NCBI GenBank assembly: GCA_000149265.1
Contig: CH002510.1
Location: 738,824-802,823 of the forward strand
Direction of reading: 5' to 3'
Source: Ciona savignyi
Taxonomy: Eukaryota; Chordata; Ascidiacea; Phlebobranchia; Cionidae
Length of the DNA: 64,000 bases
Below, one piece after another: positions 50,192 to 60,969 of the stretch (positions are counted from its first letter, which is position 1; every line of letters begins with the position of its first letter). Made by a program: the position numbers and the translations under genes. The notes beneath the pieces are model-generated. The model was not told where the DNA came from and made no database searches. It saw only the letters and a list, made by a program, of their open reading frames with translations.

Positions 50192-51493
50192 TTAAATTAG
50201 TTTTTTTGTGGTACCCCATATTATAAAGACAGTGGCACCCAATAGGTTAACTATGGCACATATGCTAAAAATATGAACCCAAGTTCCGGTAGCATTAAGT
50301 GTGTACCCAGTCAAATATACACCTATGAATGAAGTCACAGCCCCAAATGCATTCATAACCCCAAATACTGAACCAGAGTGCCCTGGGGTTATGTCTTGAG
50401 GGTTGACTAGTGCTCCAGTGTGATGAAATGCTTGAAATGATACAGCAAGGCCAGCACACAACACAGCCGACCAGAATGTTTTGCAGTGAGGCAGTACAAT
50501 AAGAAAAGTGGCACTTCCGCCCATTGCAATACACTGGTTAAATTTTCGAATAAATGTCATACCAATTTTGCTTTTGATCATATGCTCACATAACCAACCA
50601 GAGAAGATGCTTGAAGGAATAGACATAATCCATGGAACGACATTGTACACCCAACCTTTTTCGTCCGGGAAATGCTCGTGGAAAAATGTGGGGAACCATG
50701 ACACCATAACAAAGTAGGAATTGCTGTTACACAGGTGGGCAAACACAACAGACCATACAGCAGCTTTGCTAAATATAATTCTCCATGGAAAGATACCATG
50801 ACTGGATGATGATTCAGGCCGGAAATGTAATTTACTTTCCAATAGTATAGGACTAATGTTCTTTTGCTTGTTGTTAATGATCCACATAAAATAAGTCCAA
50901 AGTAAAGCGGTTAAACCTAAAACTTGGAAAACCCGTTGCCAACTGTAGTGCTCCAATACTATAGAGCCCACACTACCACAAAGTAGGGAACCAAAGTTTC
51001 CTGCTGAAAGAATGACACCCATCGGAAATGATCTTTCCGTTTGCGGAACTTTATGAGACACAAGGCTCATAATGGAAGGGTAATGCACCCCTTGAGTTAC
51101 ACCTAAACCAACTCTAACTGCGGTAAGAATAAATATTGAGCTGCCAAACATTGTATAAAAATGTGCGATACTTGGTGTCATCAAAGTCATCATTGCCCAT
51201 GCAACAGCAGCAATAAAAATTACTTTATCCCCACCAATTTTGTCCGCAAAATATCCACCTAAAACTTGAGTGGTTACATAGCCCCAGAAGAAAGATCCCA
51301 TCACAGCACCGAGATCTGCTTTGTTCCATCCATATTCTTTGGAAATTGCTGTTGCGCATACAGGCATTGCAACACGAGCAGCATACAGTATGGCACTCAA
51401 AACAAAAAGGTTTATGGTCCAAATTTTTCTGGCTTCCTTCGGCCAATACGAAAAAGCGGTTTCATATGGTTGAATCTCATTCTGATTTTTCAT
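50192..51493 (-). CDS. SLC17A9-like (vesicular nucleotide transporter family) A, intronless
   Basis: A single-exon gene of 433 residues in the SLC17 branch of the major facilitator superfamily; vertebrate SLC17A9 loads ATP into secretory vesicles. Family features are the ARVAMPVC start of the first membrane segment, the SKEYGWNKADLGAVMGSFFW block, WGYVTTQVLGGYFADKIGGD, GVTQGVHYPS, and about twelve hydrophobic segments. The C-terminus is short (TTKKLI). The start Met at 51493 leaves a hydrophilic N-terminus of about 25 residues. It is paralogous to the neighbouring copy at 52299-53642, and residues about 37-88 are almost identical to it at the DNA level. The exact substrate in this animal is unknown. 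Confidence 0.88.
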   Translation of the reverse strand: MKNQNEIQPYETAFSYWPKEARKIWTINLFVLSAILYAARVAMPVCATAISKEYGWNKADLGAVMGSFFWGYVTTQVLGGYFADKIGGDKVIFIAAVAWAMMTLMTPSIAHFYTMFGSSIFILTAVRVGLGVTQGVHYPSIMSLVSHKVPQTERSFPMGVILSAGNFGSLLCGSVGSIVLEHYSWQRVFQVLGLTALLWTYFMWIINNKQKNISPILLESKLHFRPESSSSHGIFPWRIIFSKAAVWSVVFAHLCNSNSYFVMVSWFPTFFHEHFPDEKGWVYNVVPWIMSIPSSIFSGWLCEHMIKSKIGMTFIRKFNQCIAMGGSATFLIVLPHCKTFWSAVLCAGLAVSFQAFHHTGALVNPQDITPGHSGSVFGVMNAFGAVTSFIGVYLTGYTLNATGTWVHIFSICAIVNLLGATVFIIWGTTKKLI

Positions 51494-52298
51494 GTTAAAA
51501 AACTACAGCAGGATTTATTCCTAGAGATTATTTAGTTCCAGACTCCAGTTTAACTAGATTTGTGCCGCACAACAAAGGGCACAAACCAAACCAAAAAACC
51601 TGTTAATTAAATTTAAATAGCAACAATCACTTGTTTGAAAATTAGAGCACACTGGATAATTCACCAAAATATATATTGGATCAATAAAAACACACATAAC
51701 ACACTTTGAAATCACCCAACAAATGCAATAAAATGAATTAAAACAAGGATAACTCTAAAGGTACATTTAGCCATATTTACCTGAAATTTGTGAATTACTA
51801 TCAGAAAGCTCAAATTGTTAATTTAGGTTTAGAAATAAGTAACATAATAAATAAAGAATATTATAGGTTTATGATTTTGCTGTCGGTTTACTTTAAACCA
51901 AAGTATAAATAAAACAAAGCATACAGAAAGCATATTTAAGGCATTGTAAATTTTCTAAGTAGCTAAACTATAAAAAATAAATAAAAAGATTTTATTAGTT
52001 TGATATAATTCAACAGTAGCTGTAAAAGTGTGACGTTTTTTATCAAAAATAAATATATTGCCTTGGGGCGTAATAGGTTTATTGATGGCATATTGTATAC
52101 ATATTGGGTACTTTGATAATACAGTATGTCCACATTTACTAAATTTCACAGTGTAAAATGTGATTAATATATTTAGATCAGAATACTGGTACCACATCAC
52201 TAAATAATTATATTCAGTTTTCATTTAATAGTATCTGCACATAGGTAAAATCGTAATCTGACACGGTACAGAATGTTTGAGGGCAAATTACAAATTTA
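51494..52298. other. Spacer between the two SLC17A9-like genes
   Basis: 805 bp, AT-rich, with no recognised gene. It should hold the promoter of copy A. The poly(A) signal of copy B (minus strand) starts within its own stop codon at the right edge. Confidence 0.45.
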
Positions 52299-53642
52299 TT
52301 ATACAACTCGTTGTCCAGTACCCCATATAACAAATATAGCTGCCCCTGCTACATTTATAATTGCCATAAGTGTAAACACCAGTTCCCACGTGCCGGATAA
52401 ATTTAGAATACACCCAGTCACATACACCCCTAAAAATGAAGTCACAGCTCCAAAAGCATTCATGACACCAAACACTGACCCCGCATGGTTAGGGACAATG
52501 TCTTGAGGGTTCACAAGAACCCCACTGTTATGGAATGTCTGCATGGAAACTGCAAGCCCGGCATAAAATACTGCAGTCCAAAAATTTTCACAAAAGGTTA
52601 AAGCTATTGAAAAAATTCCACTGCCAACCATAGCAACAGTTTGGTTAAATTTCCTAATAAAAGTAATGCTTAGGTTGTTTCGTATAAAACGTTCACTTAA
52701 CCAACCAGCGAAAATACTTGAAGGAATAGACATCATCCATGGAATGACGTTGTACACCCAACCTTTCTCGTTTGGAAACCGTTCATGAAAAAATGTTGGA
52801 AGCCATGACAGAAGAATGAAAAAGCAATTGTTCATGCAGAAATGGGCAAAAATAACGGCCCACACTGGAGTTTTGCTAAATATTTTCTTCCACGGAACTG
52901 AGTCTGACTTTAATGGTAATAGAGGCTGAGAAAATACCATGCTGTCCAATGAAATTACATTGTTCTTAGGCTTTTTAGTACTGGCCCACATAACATATGT
53001 CCACAAAAGCGCAATCAACCCTAAAACTTGAAAGACTCTTTGCCAGCCATAGTGCTCTAATACTATAGAACCCACTGCGCCACACAACAATGACCCAAAA
53101 TTTGATGCAGCAAAAATTACTCCCATTGGAAACGATCTTTCAGAATCTGGGATTTTATGAGCAAGGAGACTTATCATGGAAGGGTAATGCACACCCTGCA
53201 TAACACCCATTCCGACTCTTGCAACAGTTAAAATGAAGATTGAACTTCCAAAGAAGGTGTGCATGTTTGCTATGTTTGGGGTAAGCAAGGTTATTGTTCC
53301 CCATGACAAAGATGACATTACTAGAACTTTATCTCCACCAATTTTGTCCGCAAAATATCCACCTAAAACTTGAGTGGTTACATAGCCCCAAAAGAAAGAC
53401 CCCATCACAGCACCGAGATCTGCTTTGTTCCATCCATATTCTTTGGAAATTGCTGTTGCGCATACAGGCATTGCAACACGAGCAGCAAATAATATTGAAG
53501 TTAGTACAAAAAGATTGATAATCCATGTTTTTCTGTTTTCCTTGGTCCAGTATTTTCCCTCGCTTTTGTTTTCCGTTCTGTTTAAGTTTTTTTTTATACT
53601 ATAATCCCGTTCGTAAAGGTTCATCTTCAGATGAACACGCAT
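52299..53642 (-). CDS. SLC17A9-like (vesicular nucleotide transporter family) B, intronless
   Basis: A single-exon gene of 447 residues with the same fold and motifs as copy A (ARVAMPVC, FFWGYVTTQVLGGYFADK, GVMQGVHYPS) and about twelve hydrophobic segments. Two early Met codons (residues 1 and 7) could both serve as start. The stop TAA at 52301-52299 overlaps a canonical AATAAA (52300-52295), so the 3' UTR may be very short. It lies in tandem with copy A, same strand, 805 bp apart. Whether A and B differ in substrate or tissue cannot be told from sequence. Confidence 0.88.
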   Translation of the reverse strand: MRVHLKMNLYERDYSIKKNLNRTENKSEGKYWTKENRKTWIINLFVLTSILFAARVAMPVCATAISKEYGWNKADLGAVMGSFFWGYVTTQVLGGYFADKIGGDKVLVMSSLSWGTITLLTPNIANMHTFFGSSIFILTVARVGMGVMQGVHYPSMISLLAHKIPDSERSFPMGVIFAASNFGSLLCGAVGSIVLEHYGWQRVFQVLGLIALLWTYVMWASTKKPKNNVISLDSMVFSQPLLPLKSDSVPWKKIFSKTPVWAVIFAHFCMNNCFFILLSWLPTFFHERFPNEKGWVYNVIPWMMSIPSSIFAGWLSERFIRNNLSITFIRKFNQTVAMVGSGIFSIALTFCENFWTAVFYAGLAVSMQTFHNSGVLVNPQDIVPNHAGSVFGVMNAFGAVTSFLGVYVTGCILNLSGTWELVFTLMAIINVAGAAIFVIWGTGQRVV

Positions 53643-53735
53643 TATTCACAAAATACTGCAAATCCTCCAAATCAACATCGTTCTATTATTTTTCAATCAG
53701 CTATCGGTACCAATCTGCGAAAACGCTATAATACA

Positions 53736-53936
53736 TTAAAAGGAGGAAAAGAGGAAAGGCGGGAAAATGCTTACTAAAATTATGAAAACTTATTCTACCC
53801 CGGCTTTAAACAGTAGGCTTAACCCCATAACTCAAACTAACCCTAACTCCAAGTACCCAACTTTAAAATAACTCTTATACCAAAATCTTTATTTTAGTGT
53901 GCGGTTTCTCGCCTTCCCTCTTTTCCTTCTTTTAGT
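53736..53936. mobile_element. MITE-like element, copy 1
   Basis: About 200 bp bounded by imperfect inverted repeats: TTAAAAGGAGGAAAAGAGGA at the left and its approximate reverse complement (CGCCTTCCCTCTTTTCCTTC) at the right. The interior contains AACCCTAAC-type sequence. It matches the element at 57351-57560 in inverted orientation. No coding capacity. Confidence 0.65.
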
Positions 53937-56694
53937 TTCTCCCAAGATAAGGTACTCTATGATTATTGGAAAGGGAATATTTGCATTCTAACGCTGTATA
54001 CCGAAAAAATGCTGCCAAACAATAACAGGACATTATATTGGGCAGTGGATTATGTACTGTATGACGTGTTGTACGTCATAACTCTTTTGGCTCAGAGAAC
54101 ACCCATAGAAATCTAACATGACTAAAAGCGTTGAAATAGCGTTGCTGAATGAAGGCGGTATATACAATCTTGTTAGTAAAATAGATATAGGAAAATACAA
54201 TTATGTTTATTTTCTTCTATAAAAACGGGCCTCAAGGGATTATAACTCATAATAAAAAAAAACAGATTATAGCTTACAGCGAAAATTTATTTTTATGATA
54301 TAAAGTATAGACGTACTGTTTAACTTGCAGCAATGTGCATTTTTATATGGTAAATAAGCAGTACTGCACTTGTATGTGATATATCGCTTGTATGCCTTTG
54401 TGTCATTGACCAGACATTTGATACATTTTTATTATAAAAAAAAACGAATAGGCCTCATGCACGTCACATATTAGGCCATATGTCACTTTACCGACAAGAT
54501 TTTATCTGATCGCTTGCTTCTTTAGGATTTACCCTTTTCACTGTGTATTGGAATGTTGTAAAGGATGTAAAGGAGTTTTATGCAGTTTTCTAATTTCACC
54601 TAGTGATATTTTCTTTGCTGTTGTGTTGAAGAATGTAAATTGTTCAGACATGACTCTGTTTAGATTAGTTTACTTATTTTTTGCCCTAGTTTTTAAAAAA
54701 TAGCAAACGAATATAATCACGACACGGGAACGGGAAAAGACGGCAAAAGGAACAGTCGTTAAAACACGTCATTAAAAAAGGATATAATTTAATAAATATA
54801 GCGGACGCGGCCGCCAAACCTATAGACGAAACAATAATATTAAGCAATCAAAATCTAAACGATATAGAGCCCTGAAGAAGAGTGCGCTGTAAAGCGCGAC
54901 CAGTACTGAGGGTGTGGCCCGAAAGCGTTGACCACTAGGAAAAGAAAAACCCCTAAAATGAAATTCCACTAGTGCCTGTTACAACTAAAGTTTGCCTTTA
55001 CGTACAAAGTCAGATTTGAGTTCCTGTTTCCAAAATTGGTTTACAGTTATGATATTTGCAACGTGCAGTTTGACACTACCACACTACCAATTCATTTTGA
55101 AAGAACCACCCGACTCAGATAGCAGGGTTTATTGACTAACTATTAGCCAAAATTGTAAATTTCGTGAACAATTCTGTATTTTTATAGGCCTACGTAGTAT
55201 AGACTTAATTGTATTTCAATTGTTTCTTTAAACTCGCAAAATGTGGGCTTAACTATACATCGCAAAGGGCAACTGTTGGCAATGTTTCCAATTCCAAAGG
55301 AATCCCAACTTTAATCAGTTGGTGTAAAATCAAGTAGCTTCTGGGGTAAGTGTCTATTATTTTAATCTATAAAAACATATTAGGCCCATATTTACTCAAA
55401 GTTTCTTAACCGTTAGATTTTGTTGACGTTAACTTTTCATGTTTTAGGTGTCACCATTTGTAAAAGTCCTGGTAACGTTTGCCCTAAGTTAGATCACCAG
55501 AATTAATAAGCTTAAAATATTATAAAATAAAATATTTGTTAAACATATTAAATATTATATTTTTGGAAGGGTGAATATTGGCTAGCAACGTTGCACTTGT
55601 CTCAAAAAAACATTGTTGGTACTTTGGTGATAAATCAGGAACTATTCTTGTTAGAACAATTAACGCGCGATTCGGTAAAAAAGAAATGGCAGAACAGTGT
55701 ACTTTAAATCTTTGATCGGTGGGATTTATCGGAGCCATTACTTGGATCACGGGTCTTAAAAAAACTTGGTGAGGTACACACGAGAAAAAGTTGGTGAGGT
55801 ACACAAGAGAAAAAGTTGGTGAGGTACACAAGAGAAAAAGTTGGTGAGGTACACAAGAGTTTTTCAGTTACAAAAGTTAGTAACACAATTTTGTATACGA
55901 GGGAAAGTCTTAAATATATAGCCTTCACATTTGAAGTTAAATGTGCGGAAATATTTATAGAACTTATTACCAGATTTCTAAGCCAAATGTTAAATGTTTG
56001 CATATTTCAGTTGAGTGCGAAACAAACATTATACACTTTGAATAAGATATACCAAGGGTAATGACCTAGCCACGGAAGCCGATTGTTTCTGCATTTTAAA
56101 AAATATAGCGGGCACACAAGAGTGGTTTTAAAAAAATGGAGGTTTACACGTGGTTGAAGAAAAAAAATGGAGGTTTACACGTGCTTTGTTGAAGACAACG
56201 AATATCGAAGATCTGGTTCGCATTCCACTTTGTTACGACATTCTGTCTTTACTCACAAGTGCCGAATATCCACTTTCACATAAATATGTCACTGCCATGC
56301 TCGCGCCCCCCTTGAGAAGCTTTCACGCCCCCCCAGGGGGGGGGGCAGTTTAAGAACCCCTGCTCTAGTTGATGATTAAGACTACAGATATTTACCATTA
56401 CAGTGTTATTCTATTGTTATATCGGGTTGTTTTACAGTGTTGTTTCTAAATGCCGCATTTAACCCAAAAGTAGTTTCATTGCGGATAATTCGAACTACGC
56501 ATTGTGAGTTTGTGCGTGTGTTAGGCCTACTAAACAGTAAATTATTATAGCCAGTGTAACCCACATATTAAACACCACTATTTGTAAACTTGTTAACCCA
56601 AGGAAGTTAATTAGTATACTAAGCAGTTTATCTCCTTGCTCTTTTACGACTATAAAAAATAAGCTTACCTTTCAATCAGGATAACACTTTTTCA
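53937..56694. other. Intergenic repeats, no gene recognised
   Basis: This interval upstream of the SLC17A9-like genes has no convincing exon. It includes a 25-bp tandem repeat (55766-55859) and a duplicated segment near 56127-56180 (AAATGGAGGTTTACACGTG twice). A G/C-homopolymer-rich stretch lies at 56307-56349. Confidence 0.45.
55766..55859. repeat. 25-bp tandem repeat, about 3.8 copies
   Basis: The unit begins TTGGTGAGGTACACAAGAGA and ends AAAAG; copies are almost identical (one has ACACACGAG). This homogeneity suggests recent slippage or unequal exchange. Confidence 0.9.
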
Positions 56695-56998
56695 ATAGGA
56701 TATAGAATATTCATGTTTATCCCCGTGAATGGGAAAACCTAGGGGGTTACCACACGGGCAATCGTCAGATCACCTCGCGCCCATCCTCGGGTTACCGGAT
56801 CTATTCATTCTATTGCAGTATGTTGTATATGATAGATACGTTCCTTTAATTTGGTAGAACCCATTATTCCGCTGGGTTCAGGCAATGTCCGTAAAGTGCC
56901 TTGCCCAAGGACACAACTTACAAGCTAGCGACCAGTTTCGCACCTGCAACCTTTCGATTGAAAGGCGACGCACTTAACCGCTAGACCACCGGGCCGGA
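56695..56998 (-). repeat. tRNA-derived SINE, copy 4 (minus strand), the most intact
   Basis: Reading the minus strand: head CCGGCCCGGTGGTCTAGCGG, TTAAGTGCGTCGCCTTTC, B-box region GGTTGCAGGTGCGAAAC, body CTTGGGCAAGGCACTTTACG, GAACCCAGCGGAATAATGGG, and tail GGGGATAAACATGAATATTC. Its right end lies about 350 bp from the neighbouring MITE-like element. Confidence 0.85.
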
Positions 56999-57350
56999 AT
57001 CTAACGGTGTTCAGACAGAAATATATATTCCAACCTATTAGTACATTTCTGAGTGTAGGGAAGAGGTCAAAAGGACGAAACATGAGTTTAGTAGAAGATT
57101 AAGAGTGTACTTCTGCAAGCCACTCAAGTAACCTGCCACTGATTTCTTATTATGTGCATCATAACACGTCTTTCCAAAATATTCGCAGTTTATCCCGAGT
57201 CTTCGGGGAAGGATTAGGAAATCAACGATGTATCGACGATTATATCTTTCTAAGAAATATTTATATTTTTGTTTGCCTTTTAAGGTAATAAAACGTTTTG
57301 CATTCGGGAAAGTGTTCATTACACAAGAAAAAACTGGCTTTGGTGGGGAA

Positions 57351-57560
57351 AACTAAGAGGAGGGAAAGCGGGAAGGCGGAAAGGAAGGAAACTGCATGCT
57401 AAAATAAAGATTATGACATTAGGGTTAGTTTTAAACTTAGGGCTAGAGTTAGGGTTAGTCTTGGGGTTGAGATTAGTGTTTACGGATGGGTTTAAATTAG
57501 TTTTCGTAGTTTTAGTGAGCAGTTTTCCTCCTTACCGCTTTCCCTCCTTTTAGCTTTGCC
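57351..57560. mobile_element. MITE-like element, copy 2, upstream of CacyBP
   Basis: About 210 bp with inverted ends (AGGAGGGAAAGCGGGAAGGC at the left; CCGCTTTCCCTCCTTTTAGC at the right). The interior has TTAGGGTTAG-like runs. Related fragments occur at 53736-53936 and within 57930-58460. It ends about 135 bp before the CacyBP start codon, so it may sit in the promoter. Confidence 0.65.
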
Positions 57561-57695
57561 CCTTTGGTGGTATGGTCTACGTCATAAAACCCTGGTCTGG
57601 TAACTCGGGTTAAAGCGCTGAACATGTTTCTGGCGATTTGATATAATCGGAAATCGTGTTATCTTTAGTAGCGCAGTTTTTGTACAATCTTAAAG

Positions 57696-60643
57696 ATGCA
57701 GTGCTCGGAGGTAAGCTAATATTAATAAAAACGAGTTTTGTGTTACGTATTTCTGACAAAACAAATCGAATAAATTTGTTACTTTGACATAAAGAAATAT
57801 TATGTTTGCCCGATAGATTAGTATGGTAGGTTAGAGATGCGACTAGGTACGGAACGGTAGTCTGATTTTTCTCCGCTGGGTGGCGCTATTTATTTTTTTG
57901 GAATTATCTGGGGAGTAACTATTTTCGATAATAATGTTAGGGTTGGGGTTAAAGTTAGTTCTGGGGTTGAGATTAGTGTTTGGGACAGGGTTAGAATTAC
58001 TTTCTATAGCAATCTAAGTGATCTAAGCGGTCCTGTAGTATTTAGAGGCACCGGCGACTGAGTGGTCTTTGGTCTTATACTAGTTTTCGCACTTACTAAT
58101 CGTATTCCTCGTTAGTGTGGTGGTAAGCGTCGACGCCTGTCACGCGGGAGACTGTGGTTCGATTCCCCGTCGGGTAGTTTTTTTAACTCTTTTGTTTCTT
58201 AGTTATAAACAAACTCATCATAACCCCGCATTCAGCTTGTTTGAGCATTTTTGGAATTTTTCCAAGCATTGGCTAAAGTAATCGATCTCTTTGCAGTTTT
58301 TTGATTGTAAACACTATTTACTTAAAATGCGTAAATGGTGTAATAAACATGGGGCTAGAGTTAGTGTTAGTCTTGCGGTTGAGTTTAGTGTTCAGGAATG
58401 GGTTAAAATTAGTGTCCATAATTTTAGTTGGTAGTTTCCCTCCTCCCCGCTTTAGTACAGCTGATAAATAGCGCCATCCAGCAGAGAAAAATCAGACTAC
58501 CGTTCTGTCTCTAGACGCATGTGTAGGTTAGTGCGTTTACCTTTCAACCGAACATTGCCTGAACCCAGCGGATTAATGGCCCTACGAAATTGAAGGAACG
58601 TGAATCATACACAACACAGTACAATACCTCCGATAATTCGACGGTGGCCGCGAGGTGACCTGACGATTGCTTGGTGTTTTTTTATGATGTCATAAACATA
58701 ATGACAACATAAAAAACACCACACATGAACAGGAATGTCTTAAATTTTGCTTTGCGGCACTTACAGAAGAATCACAATCTTGATACAAATGTCGAAACTA
58801 TTACACTCTGACATGGTCACATTATGAGAGGTTATTGGAAATTAAAACAACCATGCTTTAGTTGCAGCTAGACCTTGAAGAGTTGGCTAAGTTACAAGGA
58901 ACAGTTCAAAGAGAAAGATTGAAGCGACTACTCACTGCAGAGAAAGTAAAAATTGAGAATGAGATAAAACAACTATCAGCTGCTGTTACACCACCTTCTG
59001 GGGAAATAAATCAACATGTCAAGCCTAAAACTCCAACAACCACAATCACATCGTATGGTAATATGTTAATATCTATTCTATACTTAATGACTGAAGAAAT
59101 ATTTTTGATAATGTTTAATGTTAATTATATATATAGTGTTGTTTTATTATTATTTTGTTGTTTTAATTCCAGCTTGGGACCAATCGGACAAATTTGTTAA
59201 GATCTATGTCACAAATTTAAAGGGCATACAGAATTTGAGTCAAAACAATGTCAGTTTAACCGATGGAGGTCTTCACTATTGCCTGGTCATCAGAAATTTT
59301 AATGGAACCAATTATCTGTTTAACGTTCCAAGGCTGGCTAATGAAACTGAGGCACCAACCTTTAAGGTTGGTTTTTAAATATTATGTGTTTAAGATAGTA
59401 GCTGTAACTAAATGCATTTTAATTGCTTAGCATGGTTTCTATAGGATAAAGCTTCGGTTTGTCAGTTAAAGTTGTTTTAACAACAAGTCATTTGTATTTA
59501 AAACATTTTGCAAGTCAGTCTCCAACTTATTGTTTATTTATAAAGAACTTATTGCTTAATTATGGTTTACCTTATTTAACTTTTTAACTAAGCAATAAAA
59601 AATGTTAACCACTCAAAACCTCAGTATATGCTCACAGTCCTGGCTATAGCTCATGGAATAAATTTAAGCCGGCAAATGGTTTCAACTATTTCCAGTAAAC
59701 CTACAATTACAGAATGAACTGTACAATAATTATCTATTGTAGTAAATAGATATCACAGTGAATAGGTCCACCCATCCACAATCCAACCCACTCCAATATC
59801 TGTCATTGCGATTAAAAATTTCCTATTTCAGTTAAAAACCGACATGGTTCTAATAATGTTCAAAAAGAAAACTCAGGAAAAGTGGGAATTTCTAACTGAG
59901 AAGGATAAAATGGCAAAAGCTAATAAGGAAAACCAATTCAAGTAAGATATAATTTTGAAGCATGAAATGTGAAATCACATTATATGCAATATTTGTTTTT
60001 ATGTATTGTGAATTTATTTCTCAAAACATAAGTGTTAAATTAAATTGTCACATGTTATTTAACATTACTCGTACCAATTCTAAATCTAGGTAATTTAGGA
60101 GGCGTTCAAACAATGATTCTCCCAGGTAGCGACAGGAAGTTTTCTATTTTTTACCGCTGCTTAAAATTAAAGCTTTGATCTGTAACCTTTAACTCAAAAA
60201 CCATCAAAATTGTCTTTAAATTTGTTGAGCTTCTACCTCATCATACATGAGGATTTTTTCCAACAAAACATCTCGGAAACGCACATTCCACACCTTTATT
60301 TCACGCAGCTGTGCTTCACTATTTACAAAACTTCACAGCTAAAAAAACACTGGCGTGCATGCTGCTTTCAAACATACAAACATTGGGGAGTCACCATTGT
60401 TACTCAGCAAAATACTCTTTTTAATACCATTACTAAAAGCGTACAAGTACAAGTCAGATGCGCCGCGAACATATAACCACTTTTGGATTTAAAAACTTTC
60501 CTATCAGGCCATCTCTTGGTAAAGAAGAGGACCCATCAGCCGGGATAATGGGAATGATGAAAAAGATGTATGATGAGGGTGATGATGAGATGAAGCGTAC
60601 CATCGCGAAAGCTTGGACCGAATCTCGCGATAAACAGATGTGA
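57696..60643 (+). CDS. CACYBP: Calcyclin-binding protein / Siah-interacting protein (CacyBP/SIP)
   Basis: Adaptor that in vertebrates links Siah-1 to an SCF-type ubiquitin ligase and binds S100 proteins. Five exons with agreeing phases give 216 residues (human 228): 57696-57710, 58862-59057, 59173-59366, 59832-59941, 60508-60643. The first exon codes for only MQCSE, followed by the N-terminal helical hairpin ([25 protein letters not shown]). The CS domain starts [20 protein letters not shown] and ends before [17 protein letters not shown]. The C-terminal SGS region reads [20 protein letters not shown] and ends ESRDKQM. The assignment of the 15-nt first exon rests on the phase-0 join and on the family N-terminus. 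The first intron holds a split SINE and a TIR element. Confidence 0.93.
57811..57834 (+). repeat. SINE copy 5, 5' piece of a split copy
   Basis: CGATAGATTAGTATGGTAGG matches the head of copies 3 and 7. It is cut at GTAGGTTAG (57826-57834), and the copy resumes at 58523 with the same nine bases. Confidence 0.75.
57835..58522. mobile_element. 688-bp non-autonomous TIR element carrying a tRNA-Asp-like gene
   Basis: The ends are imperfect inverted repeats of about 59 bp (57835-57893 and 58522-58464; about 88% identical by hand, with the core GGTAGTCTGATTTTTCTC). It is flanked by the 9-bp direct repeat GTAGGTTAG at 57826-57834 and 58523-58531. The element splits a SINE copy whose two halves join correctly when one 9-mer is removed. 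Long TIRs plus a 9-bp duplication resemble Mutator-like elements, but no transposase is present, so the superfamily is inference. The interior contains a tRNA-Asp-like gene and fragments related to the MITE-like elements. Confidence 0.85.
58106..58177 (+). tRNA. tRNA-Asp(GTC)-like gene, possibly a pseudogene
   Basis: 72 nt with A-box TAGTGTGGTGG, anticodon loop CTGTCAC (anticodon GTC) and B-box GGTTCGATTC, immediately followed by seven T (58178-58184), a good Pol III terminator. Pairing is imperfect: two mismatches in the acceptor stem, two in the anticodon stem and one in the T stem. It may be transcribed but is likely not a normal tRNA. It sits inside the TIR element. Confidence 0.65.
58523..58675 (+). 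repeat. SINE copy 5, 3' piece of a split copy
   Basis: It resumes with GTAGGTTAGTGCGTTTACCT, has an internal deletion covering the B-box region, then TGCCTGAACCCAGCGGATTA and GGTGACCTGACGATTGC. The usual tail is lost. Confidence 0.7.
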
Positions 60644-60969
60644 GAGTCTCCTCTTATACAACTATCCAACATCGGGACCACTGAGACATAGCAAAAACAA
60701 TGTTTCGTTTAGAGATGCAAATGGACATATTTCCAAAACTTTAATTTTGAAATATTTTAAGTAGTAATTAGCATTGAATGGAAACTTAAACATTGGCGCC
60801 ATAATCTGCGTGGCTATGCGCGCATACGCTCCATTTAATTGTTGACTTTTGCTGGCGCTTAAGGTTTAAAATGTGCAAAATTTGTTTTATCTAATACATC
60901 TCCAAATCCGTTAAGTGTGAGTTTTATTTGGACAAATGATTAAAAAGATAATGGTCTACTGTCGTAAGA
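60644..60969. other. CacyBP 3' flank
   Basis: Presumed 3' UTR and flanking DNA of CacyBP. I see no canonical AATAAA in this interval and no other gene. Confidence 0.4.

Noticed and set aside
57415-57500. Telomere-like TTAGGG runs
   Set aside because: They are short, degenerate and lie within a MITE-like element that recurs nearby; no terminal array.
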